From assembly GCF_907164915.1 (NCBI RefSeq), contig NC_061864.1, forward strand, positions 2,406,389 through 2,470,388: DNA of 64,000 bases. The letters are read 5' to 3'. Position 1 is the stretch's first letter, and every line of letters starts with the position of its first letter. The notes beneath the pieces are model-generated. The model did no database searches, was not told where the DNA came from, and saw only the letters and a program-made list of their open reading frames with translations. This DNA is from Impatiens glandulifera (taxonomy: Eukaryota > Streptophyta > Magnoliopsida > Ericales > Balsaminaceae). A program made the translations under genes and the position numbers. Positions 37,101 to 49,778 of the stretch are shown here, piece after piece.

Positions 37101-40100
37101 ACATACTTGCCGCAAAGTTTTTCCCATTCCTTTAGAAGCTCTAGAAAATCCTCAGCATTTTCATGTCTTACCTATATAATACACCACAGAATAATGATAG
37201 AGTGACACAGAATTACAGATAATTTAATCCACATGTTGGCTTAAGTCGAGCAAGCAATTCTCACCTGTGCTTCTGGATGGTTCATTTTCAAGCTATCACA
37301 TGCAGATCTACTACCATCAACCGCCCATTTCTGATTAGTTTTGTAAATTATAAGATGACAATTTTCTTTTCAAAACAAACCAAATATTTGGCACCAAACT
37401 GATAGACTGGTAAACAAAATCATCTAGTAGGAAATTACCGTAACAAGATTAACCCTTGAAAGTTTGGCACCAAGGCACAACCCAGTTGACATTCCTCCGC
37501 AACCAGAGTAAAGATCTAATAATGCAAACTCATCTTTAAGAGGTTCACAAGTAAGAATATTCTCCAAAGAACTATGGGTCATCATATTTCCAAATGCCTC
37601 CACTTTATCATCTGACGAAAGTTCATACTTATCCAAAGGATTATCTGAAAGGATGAGAAAAATGTAGTGAATGTAGCGCATTAAGTTTAACTAGTCATAT
37701 TAAAGAAAGAGGATTCACATCAATACAATAATATTTGTACAAAAGAACCAGTCCACATAGAGTTGATAGAACTCCAAAGTGACAAGATACACATACATGG
37801 GTGCATATATACACATACATGGGTGCATATATACACATTTTATATTTCGTATTGTTCAACACAAATGTATACATGCATCAAGAAATATATTTCAGGATGA
37901 AAGAAGTGTCAGTTTGGAATTTTTTATTGTCCTTATCATGATGGGTGAAAAGTGAATTTTATAGATAAGATTTTGCGTTCGACGACTAAGTTTTTAGTTA
38001 TTGTAAATGTAAGTTGTAGGGTTTTATTAGAGCTCTCGATGATCAGACATGGTGATCCGTTGTCTCATTTTCCATTCGTCAACGTCATATAAGCTCGCTA
38101 AAAAATGATGGGTATTTTAAAAAAATACGGGACTTACTTGTGGAGTGTACTGGGGGGCAATAAAGACTCCGTCCTCCATATCACATATGTTTTATTTTAC
38201 CTATGACTCGCTCTACATGATTCATGCCACTTTTAAAAATTTTAAGAATTCGGCATTGACTCCCGTCTCCAAGTTAATCTTGATAAATATGTTATATAAC
38301 TTTGTTTTGTCGAGGAGTAAAACGAGGCTGGCCAATGTTTTGGGTTTCGTCATTCGTGTCCTTCCGTCCTCGTACATTGGAAATGTAATTGGGTGTTAAG
38401 GCTCGTTCTAAGACCTCTTGGAACCGACCATCACTAAGATGGAAGGTAAGTTATATTTGGAAAAACAAAATGATATCGGTTGTAATCAAAGGTAAGTTAT
38501 ATTTGGAAAAACAAAATGATATCGGTTGTAATCAAAAGTGTTTTGGTTTTTATGTTTACTTATATGATATCTTTATTTGGAAAAACAAAATGATATTGGT
38601 TGTAATCAAGAGTGTTTTGGTTTTTATGTTTACTTATATGGCATATAAATCTTTATTTGTTCTTCCAAATGTGTGTCGATAGAAATTTGCATGGGAGCCG
38701 GATAGTCTTTGGATTTTGATTATCAGATTTAAGTATGATTTGGATGCTTCACTACAAACTCTCCAATCGTCTCGTGGGTTGTAACATATGGAGTTGAATC
38801 TATTCCATGTGAAAGAGTTTACGCGATATGGAGTTGAATCTATTCCATGTGAAAGAGTTTACGCGATATGGAGTTGAATCAATTCCATGTGAAAGTTTAC
38901 GCGATATGGAGTGGAATCTATTCCATTTGAAAGAGTTTACGTGAGAAGTCTAGACTCATTGTGGGATTGGGGCCTCGGTCAGCTTCTACGATGATGTCTA
39001 ATGCGGGGTTAACTGTAGCGTTTTCTGAGCTCGTATCTAGCCGCATCAGATATAGAAGAAGGTTGAACACCATTCTCATGCTAGTATATTGATCCTAGTG
39101 GGGGCGTAAGGAGGTGACATCGTCTAAGCCAGATATTATGCATGTATTGTTTAATGCGGGGCATTTTTTATAACATGTTTACTGAGTTATCTACGTACGA
39201 CTTATGTTGAGAGAAACTTCGGGAGTCTAAGATTTCTTAAAAGTTTTATTCCAGGGTAGAATTTTGACCAACAATTATGAATAAAAAGAGATGTGTTATG
39301 TTGTCAAATGTGCCTGAATCAATTGTCCTGGGATGGAGGTCTTAGCAGGTTTAATTGAGTTTCAGTGGTTGATATATGAATCTCACGATAGTTGTTGGAA
39401 AGTTTGAATTGAGTGTCAAATACGACGATAGTTTAATTATATTTAAACTACTCTTATTTTTCATAATAAATAAATTATTTTAAAAAATAAACGCCTTGTA
39501 GTATTCATAAATAAAACAATATTGTATTTGGAGGAGAGAAATTAGAATTAAAATTTGAGTTAGAATTCTAATTTTAATACCAAATTTGTAAGAATTGAAT
39601 TACTATATTCTTAAGAGATTTTTTTCGGCTTCCATCCGAAAAGATATAAACCCTTCATCCGACAATCAAAACATTTGGAGGATTCTATCTCGTCTCTCAA
39701 CGGCCGATAGCACGAGGGTTGACTTACTTAGAGCTCTGTTGATCCACGACTCCTTAAATCTCATCGGCTCTCCAAAGAGCCAAACTTCGAAGGTCAGTCA
39801 CATTCATTTTTCCCTCAACAACATCAATCCATCTTCTTTCCCTTGGAAGGACTTATGGAAAATTAAGTTACCGTCGAAAATCACGTTCTGCTCATGGAAA
39901 GTCATTCACAGTGGCATCCTTACACAAGAAAAACTCAAGAATAAGGGATTCTTGAGTTGATAAATAGATGTGTTCTTTGTGAAAGTTCCGAGACCATCTT
40001 ATCTTGGATTGTCATATGGCAAGGAAATTTGGTCTCTTATCCAAAATCTCTTTAATCTTCAATGGGAGATGCCATTAACTATGGGGAATGTTGGGGAAAA

Positions 40101-43061
40101 TGGAATGACTGAAGCACTCCAAATAATATTGATACAAGTTGGAAGCCAATCGTCCCAATCTTGTGGTGGTCTATTTGAAAAGAAAAGAATCGTAGATTCT
40201 TTCAAGGGAAAAAACATGACATTGCTAAGATCAAAGGTTTCATTCATCAACACTCGTAGCTATCAAAAGAAAGGAATATACAATGGAAGAGACTTCTTTG
40301 AGCTTATTGAATCTAATTTTCTTTGATTTTATTTGTTCTTTTAGTTTGTTCTTGAATGTTTCTAGCATTCACAACAAATTTTTCTTTAATAAAAAGTTTA
40401 TCCTTTATTAAAAAAAAATGAGATTTGTTTGATTTTCTTCTTTTTCTTTTTTACTTAATATTTAAATAAAAAATATATACTTGTTTGAATTCAAATTCTA
40501 AATCCAAAACTTTATTTATAAATTCTTAAACAAACATCACAACTGGATACAATTCCAATCTCAATGTCAATTTACTTCTAAAGAAGCACACCTTACAAGA
40601 ATCAAATATCAGATCTCAAAATCTCTTGGGCCTGAGAGTTTTGAGAATCACTCACACACAACTTCTATTGAACTTCTATAATTTTGGAATCAACCTTAAC
40701 ATATAAAACAAAGAAAAAGCTTCCTTAAAATGAAAAAAGACTCAGTCTCAGGACATACCTATGCATGCTTGAGAACTTGAAAAAATAGACTAATGAAGTC
40801 ATAAGAGATTCAGGACCATTTATCCTTTTGTCTAGCATATATCAGAGGCTATTCAGCAGTACTACAAGTTTGCTATCCTTGTGTGTAACCTTTTTTTTTA
40901 GACGAAAATTGTGTAGCTTAACACTTCTAATTACCAATACCAAGATTTTGAAGAAAATTTGGATATACTTGATAAAACCTTATTCTCTTATTGAACAAAA
41001 TTGGTGATATTACTCCTCCATTGATCAAGAAATTTTTTTTTGGGAGGTATCGTGATCATCCAATAAGAAGGGTTTCCAATTTTTCAAATGAAGGATTTGA
41101 AGACCTATTGATCTTTTGTTGAATCTTTTTCATGGCTCGATAGATAATTTGATAAGCCAATAACATATTTGATTAGCCAATAACAAATCGTCTATCTAGA
41201 TTGTGTTACAATTAGTAATCGCTTCTTACCAGATAATGTGCGAAATGTTGAGTATTCAACAGAATATTCCATGTCATAGTAAAAGTCCGATGGTGAAAGA
41301 GACATTGGTTTTATGCCTAGCTGAAAATGCAAGTTTGTGAATGGTATAACTTTGTCAGACAAGTTTACAAGAACAAACAGAAAAATGACTTCCAGAAAGC
41401 CTCATAAGAAGAAAAGAAGGAAATGAAGTATAGCCCAGTAAGAAGCAAAGACAAGTACATACCGCTAGAGGTTGTTGAACAACGTTGACTTTCGATATAA
41501 TGCAATCTAATGGATTGTCATTCATTACAGTAGAACTAAACAAACGTTTTTTGTTATGGAAAGAAGCTTGTTGCTTCATAACCTATATTTGAAGTAAAAA
41601 AAGGAAAATTGTGAAAGCTGCATAACAAATAATGCATGCTGAAAGAATGATGAAAACTCTTACTGTATCTTCTGCTCTAAAAAACCATTGAACCCTGAAA
41701 TAGTCATCTCCATCTGTTGTTTGAAAAAATTCCATGATCCTTCCAATATGTTTCTGTTTTCCATCACCCTACACAAATGACTAACAAGTAAGTATTTCTT
41801 TACAGAATATGTCACATAACGAGCATAATTATTTCCACGTAAATTCCATGCAAAACACAAGGGATTTGCAACGAAGCATTTCACCTTAATGTATGCACAA
41901 TCTCCAGGATTGAAGATGTTTCTACCAACTTTAGCTTGAGCATAATGGCAGCGTACATTCAGAATTATCTCATCCTCTTCATCAGCACTACAATGATGAA
42001 GATGATTATGTCCAGAATTTAAAGCAAGAGAAGTCATAGAGTAATATACTGAACTACTGCAAACAAGAAAGCATACTAAATAATAGACACATTTACAATC
42101 ACTCACTTCAATTTCCAGCTTTGGTCCTTGGATCTCTGACTCTGCAAACTCTAACATATTCATACTGAGAATTGAACTGTACTTATGATAGATGAAAGAA
42201 CATGTGGAAAAATGAAGATAACAGAGAAAATAAAAGGGAAAAATGAAAACAGGCTAGCACTGCAATAGGGTATCCAAACTAAAATCTTTGATTGGATGTA
42301 ACTTTATTCTTTTAAAGCATTATATTGGCAACAACAACTTCAAATTCTCATAATCTCATAAAGAAGTGTCTTCCCTTGAAGATTTTTTCCTTAGGCCTTG
42401 GGAAATTGAATTGAGAAGTTAAAAAGCATCACTCTGTCTGGCAAACAAAACTAGGACAATAGAAAGAGATAAAGAATTGTTGTACCTTGAGTTCATATCG
42501 CCAGCGCCACCTTTCTCGAGCTTCCTCTTCGGGGATTGGTTCACCAACAAAGAAAGATACAGACTTGTATCTCTTTTTTGTCTCCATGTGTTCTTCTTGA
42601 ACTATTTCAGATGAATTCCTGCCTCTACGCATCTTTGTCTGGTCCCCATTTCCATGATTGGTTGATGAGCCTGCCGAAGTGTTTCGGGATCTCAAACGTC
42701 CTTGGATCGGAGATGTTGCCAGCAAATCAGATTTGACATCAGATGACAGTAGTCTCGGAGACCTTCGAGCTATTTTAGAACAACACGGCTCAATTGAATA
42801 AGAACGACTACCAGACCTCAATCTTTTCTCTCTAGTAAACTCCTCCGAAGAGTGTCGTTGTTCAGGCGCCATTTCATCACTGGAATTCCAAGAAAGCGGC
42901 CTTCCTCCTCCGTTGCTTTCCGCCGACGGAGAAAAAGATTGGTGAATTGAAGCTCCGAGTACTACGGCTGGATCGTTTTGTTCATTTTCAGGCTGGCTGG
43001 TCACATGCAACTCCGGAGCCAATGACGAGACGGGATCCAGTGGAGAGGCAGGAGACTCCAT
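34145..43061 (-). CDS. CMT3: Chromomethylase (CMT3-like DNA cytosine methyltransferase)
   Basis: Exons: 43061-42486, 42141-42107, 41987-41885, 41768-41664, 41582-41463, 41320-41230, 37644-37439, 37330-37265, 37171-36929, 36725-36667, 36576-36510, 36407-36078, 35985-35917, 35842-35756, 35671-35584, 35180-35059, 34994-34890, 34789-34746, 34660-34591, 34501-34398, 34307-34145. The sum is 2853 nt, giving 950 aa. Basic N-terminus; BAH domain at about 205-330; SAM-binding motif [14 protein letters not shown] at about 385; chromodomain at about 491-555 ([24 protein letters not shown]) inside the catalytic region, diagnostic of CMTs; catalytic Cys569 in GGPPCQG; MENV Glu611; C-terminal RQVGNAVAV. It maintains CHG methylation at H3K9me2 chromatin in the nucleus. 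The short N-terminus favours CMT3 over CMT2. The 35-nt exon 2 is the least certain. Confidence 0.93.
38440..38665. repeat. Tandem duplication within the LINE remnant
   Basis: TTTGGAAAAACAAAATGATAT with GGTTGTAATCAA occurs three times, and AGTGTTTTGGTTTTTATG with TTTACTTATATG twice. These are local duplications that arose after the LINE lost function. Confidence 0.8.
38785..38942. repeat. Four tandem copies of a 36-40-bp unit in the LINE remnant
   Basis: The unit ATATGGAGTTGAATCTATTC then CATGTGAAAGAGTTTACGCG is repeated at 38785, 38825, 38865 and 38901. The third copy lacks a few bases (GAAAGTTTACG) and the fourth has several substitutions. Confidence 0.9.
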
Positions 43062-44252
43062 GCAAATCTGGAAGAAAATAGGGAGATCTATCTATCTATC
43101 TATCTATCTATAAGAAGAAGCTTTGAGGAGCGCGGAATTCGAGAGAAGAAGAAGAAGAAGACGACTCGAGCTGAATTCAGACTCAGCCGTCGATTCAAGC
43201 AACCTCCTTTGGCTTCTTGATTTCTTTCCTCCCCAATTAATACCTAGTTTGATTTCCAAAACTCAATCCATACTATGCCCGAGAATTCGCCCTAGTGTTT
43301 TCTGCTACAATCCAAACGAGCCCCCCTAGAGCGGTTTCAGCACTTTTACTTCTTTATGCGGGGGTCCCGCAATCCACGAATTAAGTAAGTTTGGTTGTTT
43401 TTATTTATTCCAAATAAATTATCGACATTTCTAGATTCAGACTATTTGTTCGATATAAGATAAAAAAAAATATTAAAGTTATTTGATATATATAATATTT
43501 TGAAACATTATATATATATATTAGGTTAATATTTTAATTAATAATTTAAATGATAAAATTAAGTAAATTATTAATTAGATAGTGATTTATTCTTAAAATA
43601 TTCTCAGATAATTAAAACATTAAACACATAATCATAACATAATTAAATTTAACAATTCTTCTATAAATATTTATTTTATTTTAGGTAAGAAGTTAGGACA
43701 CTCACAAATATAATGTGAACTAATCTTTAACACTTTACCTATTTAGTGATAAATATTAATTTATTAACTAAATATATATATATATATATATATATATTTA
43801 TTTAAAGTTCACTATATTAAAAATGAAAAGATTTTTCTTTTAAATGAAACGAAAAAACATTATAGGAAGAAAAAAAATTAATCAATAAAAAATTAACTAA
43901 AATAATAAACACTAATGTACATAAATACATTACTTCTTTAGGTTAAAAAAATGGTACAATATAAAATATAAAACACTTAACTATAAAATATTAATTAATT
44001 ACAAGTCTCTTCATTTCTTTAATGGATCAAATTAATTACATAAACAGATTGAACCATTAACCTGAGTAGAATTTATAATATTTGTAACAAAATTAAAGGA
44101 TAATTCAGTAATAATAATTGTTTTAAAAAAAATCAAAATGTCAAAAATTTGATTTTCATTGATAACACAGAGTTTGTAATAATACATTTTTAAATTTAAA
44201 AAAAAAAAAAATGCTGAGTGATAACTACTTTATGTGATGTTTAATAATAAAA
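43062..44252. other. CMT3 leader and AT-rich spacer
   Basis: The CMT3 leader has a (CTAT)n run at 43089-43111 and GAA-rich sequence at 43140-43165. From about 43380 the DNA is AT-rich with a (TA)n run near 43775. No gene recognised. CMT3 and the next gene (45.0 kb) are divergent and share this region. Confidence 0.6.
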
Positions 44253-44294
44253 TGGGCTAAGCCCATACAAAAAGTAGGCTTGAAAAAAGGCCCA
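44253..44294 (+). promoter_or_regulatory. Site II (TGGGCY) promoter motifs
   Basis: A palindromic TGGGCTAAGCCCA at 44253-44265 and GGCCCA at 44289-44294 lie about 200 bp upstream of the first exon of the neighbouring gene. TGGGCY pairs are typical TCP-bound elements in plant housekeeping and proliferation genes. Confidence 0.5.
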
Positions 44295-44980
44295 CACACA
44301 TCTACATGATTTAAATTGAAAATGTAAAAAGAAAACAAAAATTGAGAAAAGGACAAAAAGAAAAAGAAAAAACTGAAATTGACAACGGTCGTACTACACA
44401 GCTGTTGCGTTCTTCAGCCCGCCATTAGCATATTCTCTCTCCGCGACCTTTCAAATCCATGACTGTTTAGAAAAAGAGATCGAGCAAGGTCGGCCATGGA
44501 AGATCGTAGCTCAGCCAAGCTCGCAATGAAGTAATCTCTCTGTTCTACTAACTACAACAAGGTGAACTATCTGTTCTGATCATTTCCTCAACTTCTGTTT
44601 CTTCAATGAAGTTTATAATGTTTTGCATTTTCTTCTTTTGATTTGCTGTCTCTTGTTCTTCCTTATGGCAGTAAATTAGATGTATGTATTTCATCTAGTT
44701 AGGCTAACAGAATGGATGCAATTCAAAAATCAAACGGATCTAGACTCATTTAGATGAATCGTGTTGAGAGATTGCAAAGGAGGTTGAAATTTAGGTGTTT
44801 ACTTGAGAATCTTAACCTGAATAATCTTTTGGCATATGAATCCAACTTTTAGGGACTTTCATAGCATGGAGATATTAAAAGCATGAAAAAGTACTTGATT
44901 GTGACGAATCTGACAAAAATACTGGAATCAATTATTATGATTATTGTGAACAGGAGGAGGAAGAAGAAGAAGTAATTATT

Positions 44981-45881
44981 ATGATTGAGAAACGAGGACT
45001 GCAGCAGTTGAGAAATACTACAGGTCCTAGAATCTCAATTCTAGATTAATACAATTTGTATCTTCAATATGTGGAGAAAGATTTTGTTTGCAATCATATA
45101 GATTGATACAATATTTTTCTTTCAGGGGATCAGGAGTGGCAAAAAGGTATACACCGTGCAAAGAGAAGTAGATTTGTTTACCTTCCATCCGAGTCCAGAC
45201 CTTCCGAGTTTGCTATCTTCTGTCCAGAGCCTTTTCAGATTCCATCTTCAAAGTATCAAACTGGAAATTGCTCTATTCAGACAAGTGGGGGTTGTTGTTC
45301 AATTGAAGATGTCTCTACTTCTTCAGATGGAATGAACCCATGTTCAGGTTTGTTATAATATTAATCAATGTTTCTTTGAATTTTGATCAGTTCGCTTGAT
45401 TATCCTTATACTGATAAGTTGTATTATAAACACTTTAGATAAGAATGATGAACAGAAGTTGAAGAAGGAATCTAATAATCTGAGAGATGTAACTCTGACA
45501 GTAGAAAGACATTACCTAGAACAGAAAGTTCCTTTGGTTTCCTTAACTAGTGGATTGAACTTATCTGCAATCATAGGGCACCCAATTGAAGTAGATGCTT
45601 TAGATGATGATGGGAGGAGAATGTTTTGGCCAATATGGAAAACCTCTAGAAGAACTCGCGTCTGTTATGTCCAACAAACTCATCATCGTCATCAAATCGC
45701 AAGGAACAAGCCATTGAAGAAACCACAAAGTATGTCCATAGACAAAATGAGACAATATTCAATTGGCATTGCAGAAGGCAATATTGAGATAAAGAAAACG
45801 AAGAATGATGTCCCTGCGAGAGTGACTTGCATCCCGGTGAAGGTAGCTTTCAGTAGATTATCGGTTGCGGTTGGTAGTTAG
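44981..45881 (+). CDS. Uncharacterised basic plant protein
   Basis: Exons 44981-45023, 45126-45347 and 45439-45881 give 708 nt and 235 aa. I do not recognise a named domain. The protein has a basic start (RAKRSRFVYLPSESRPSEF), a Ser/Cys-rich middle, a conserved-looking block (KVPLVSLTSGLNLSAIIGHP then IEVDALDDDG and FWPIWKTSRRTRVCYV), and a C-terminal RVTCIPVKVAFSRLSVAV. No signal peptide or membrane segment. A likely first exon (44496-44530, ATGGAAGATCG) splices at 44531; with the acceptor at about 44953 it would give a short uORF ending before 44981. A weak acceptor at about 45012 would instead join that ATG in frame (AMK|NTTGDQEWQ). The start is therefore uncertain. Confidence 0.75.
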
Positions 45882-46454
45882 TTAGTTAGGTTTTTGTGTT
45901 ATAACTAACTAAAGAAGAATAGGCTGAAGAGAAGTTCTCATTATATATATATTGTAGTTATTATTATGTATGTTCACTGGTTCAATGTTATATATCCTTT
46001 AATTTCTTACACCTGAAAATTCATTATGCAGTAAACAAGCAATCACATTTGAAATACATGATAAATAATAGTTTAATGGAAAATTTTAAAATTAACAAAT
46101 ATTTGCATGCTTGTTATATACTGTTAATATTTAATAATATTCAATGAAAAGATTGGTGATCATGTAACATTATATAAAGATAATGCAGGTATCAAAACTG
46201 GTTTGGTTATGTCATGTCAGATCAATTAATTCATCTTAATTTTAGATAGTTTTAATAAACAAACCATTTTAAATTAAGACATCATTATTATTTATTTTTA
46301 AATATATTTAATTAATAGATTGATTATTAAGACAAGATAAATTAGTTGAGAAGGGATCCGAGTGATGATGTTGAAAAAAAAAATCTTACTGGGATTTTAT
46401 GGGTTTTATTATAAAAAAATATTGTCTGATACAACAATAGATTACTTGAGATTT

Positions 46455-46490
<36 letters not shown>

Positions 46491-49400
46491 TTAATAAAAA
46501 TAAAATGATAATATTTTAATTAATAAATTAAGTTATTAAAATAAATAAATAAAAAGTTAAAAAAATATAAATTAATTCAAAGAAAACCAATAACAAAATA
46601 ATTGGTCCAGTTCTTAATGCTGACAAACTATATTTGATTTTGGGCCTAATTTTTTTTTGAAACTCAAAATTTGGGTCATTTTATGGAATAAGATTCAACT
46701 TTAAAAGTTTTTTTTTATACCTAAAACAAATCCGTCGTATATTATATTAGGTTAACGTATTATTTTTATTTTTTAATTAATTTATTATATTTTTAAATTA
46801 AATGAAATTTAAAAACGTTTTGAATATAGTTTTTTTTTTAAAATTGAGTAATTATTTTTAATTTATCGAAATTGGTTTGGGTTATTAAAAAATAAGTAAT
46901 CTAAAGAAATATTTAATTTTTTTAATATAAATAGATAGATTATTTTTTTAAAAAAATTTCGTAACAAATTAGTGTATCATTCTATAAATATGAACTTAAT
47001 GACATTTTAAATTGAGTATTTTTTTTTAGATACACGCATTTAAAACATTTGAATATTATTTGAAAGTTATAAAAAAATATATAATATGTCAAGATAATTT
47101 AAAAAAAAAAAATAAGAAAAATGTTATCACATTACAAATGTGATAAAATAATTCAAAAAAGAAAAAGAAAATATGTTTGTTCATTTATAAAAATTCTGAA
47201 ATGACTAAATTGTGATAATTGAAGTCTAATACGTACAAATTAAAATATGACACTCATCTAATAAAAACAACCAAAGTTCGAGTTTTAAATAATAATTGAT
47301 CTTTTTTTATATGACTTTTGAGTCAAGATCAAATCCATACAAAAGGAGGGTATTTATTTATTTATTTATTTATTTATTATTATTATTATTACTATTAATC
47401 TAAACATTTATTTGGATAATTGCATTAAAAAAAAGTGTTCAATTTTTTTGATAAGTTTATTGATAATTAATTTGTTATCAAATAGATAAATTTATTTGTC
47501 AAATAAAAACATCATCACTTTTTGTTGGTAACATAATAAAAAAATGTCAATGGCAAATATGTTATTAGTAATTTCTTGGAAATTGTACTCATTTTTTTTT
47601 TCTTCTGAATACTCCATTATTATTCACTTCTTGGAATTGTACTCAATTTTGTTTATTTGACTTGTTTGAGCATTAGAAGATATTTTTTTTGAACATTCAC
47701 AAACGTGACAAAACCACGTTTCAAAGGACTTGTTTGAGGTTTGTTTGAGGAACTGGTCATTTGAATATTATTTGGATTTTCTTTCAACTAACTTGTTTGA
47801 TATGAAATTAGAAAAAAAAAAAATGGGTTTTTTTAATTTTTATTACCATTAATATCTCTCTCATAGTTCATAATACATTTTTAAAATAAATTAATTTAAT
47901 TTATATTAAAATAAAATTTAAAATATAATATAATAAAATAAATATTAAAAAACTATAAATATATTAATATTAACTTTTATTAATACATAAATAAAAATTT
48001 AAATGAATAATAATTTTATAAATAACCACTATTATAATTTAGATATTATATAAGATAATATAGTATATTATAATTTTATTTATATTGTGTATTTAATTTT
48101 ATTTAATATAATTAATATAAAAATTTTACATGAAATAATTTATAAGATAATAACCATTTAAAGTTAGTTTATACTTTAAAAAATTGAATAATTTTCTTAT
48201 AAATATTTAATTTAGATGAGATATATTTATAAATTAATTAATATTTTATTTAAATATATTTAATTTTATTTTCTAGTATAATTATTTATTTAAATTATTT
48301 AAAATTTAAATGGTATATTAGATAATATAGTATGTTATAATTTTATTTATTTTTATTTAATATATTTTTTAAATTAAATAATTTAGTAATTTAATTTATA
48401 TGAAAATAAATTTTATAATGTAATAAAATAAATATAATATATATAATATTATTTTTTAATAATATAAATTAAAATATTTAAATAAAAATTAATTTATGTA
48501 TTTTAATTAGTAAAATGATTGACTATATTGGTGACGTCATTATTAAATTTTGAGATAAAACTCCCGATAATCCAAAAATCAAACAACTTCATTCTCAGCT
48601 AACAATTTCATCAATTATATATAATTTAAATTAATTGTAATTTATTTATTTATTTATATAAAGCAGAACTATTAAATAAAGTACTTTTTTTTAAAAAAAA
48701 AAAAAATTCCAAAATCAAGATTATCTTTAAAAGACACCTACATCAAACAAGCTATTAGTTAGAAATTGTACAAAAATAAATTCAACGATTGTTAACAAAT
48801 CAATAACTCGTTTCCCATCAAAATTTTGCCAAAATTAATATTTATTTATTATTCTATCTATGTTTATTCTTTATTCTCTTTTTTAGTCTAGTGGTTACAT
48901 ATTAAATATTAAAAAAGTTTAATTATATATTTATTTATTTTTATTTTAATAATCTTAATATGTGATTACAATGTTCTGTGATAAATTTTAAGTGAGATTT
49001 ATTTGCTGAATAATACTTAAATGGCAGATCTACTTTATTTTACAAAGTTGAGGACAAATATGTTATTAGTCAAATAAATAACTTCCTTCCTGGAAATTGA
49101 ACTCCATTTATTTATTTATTTATTTTTGCTGAAATATTTATTTCACTTATTTGAGGATTAGAAGGTGTTTCTGTCAACGCCCAAATCCCCCCACATCTCT
49201 AATTAGGCCTTGTTTGATAACCTAATTTTCATTCATCAAATTTCAAATTATCTCTAGTCATTGCTTTATTCTTTTATAAAACTGAAATATTAAATACAAA
49301 ATATATTTAAGTCATTTAACTCAAATAATCTATTTTATATCCAATAATATATTTTCCAAATAAAAAAACTACACCAGATAAGCTAATATATATTAGTTAT

Positions 49401-49778
49401 AAATTGTACAAAAATAAGTTTTGAACTATTTATTGACAAGTCAACAACTCGTTTATCTTAAAAATATATATAAATAAAAGTCCCTTTTATCTTTATGGCT
49501 AGCTATCAATAATTTAACTAATAAAAATGAATATTTTATGTATTCATTTATATTCTGTTTGTGTACTCCCATTAAATAATTTCAAGGAAATCAATCCCAT
49601 TTCACATTGACCATTAAATGAACATGAACCTATACTTAAATATTAGAAAGAATACAAAAAAATCAACTATTGATCTCGTAAGCAAGCAACCAAATCTGCC
49701 CAGACTCCATCCTTAAATATCTTCATCTTCTCTCAAAAAACAAAAAGGCTCACCAAAACCTATGTTATAATTAAGGTC
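45882..49778. other. Gene-free AT-rich spacer (3.9 kb)
   Basis: Very AT-rich with (TA)n at 46460-46485, (ATTT)n runs at 47350-47385 and 49110-49125, and poly-A/T. Phrases such as GGCCTTGTTTGATAACC near 49206 look like one end of a small TIR element, but no partner end was found. No coding region recognised. Confidence 0.55.

Larger units (their letters stand above)
37960..40420 (+). mobile_element. Degenerate L1-type LINE in CMT3 intron 6
   Basis: Antisense to CMT3. Ordered but broken RT motifs: [10 protein letters not shown] near 38048 (for QGDPLSPFLF), [12 protein letters not shown] near 38180 (for the FADD box), a SKLILINM segment, [20 protein letters not shown], then at 39830-40010 [20 protein letters not shown] and [11 protein letters not shown] (zf-RVT), then [18 protein letters not shown] words. 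It ends with AATAAAAAGTTTATCC and an A-run at 40411-40419. Stops, frameshifts and internal tandem repeats show it is dead. It accounts for most of the 3.58-kb intron. Confidence 0.75.

Noticed and set aside
38389..38682. 97-codon frame in the CMT3 intron
   Set aside because: Made of local tandem duplications within the LINE remnant.
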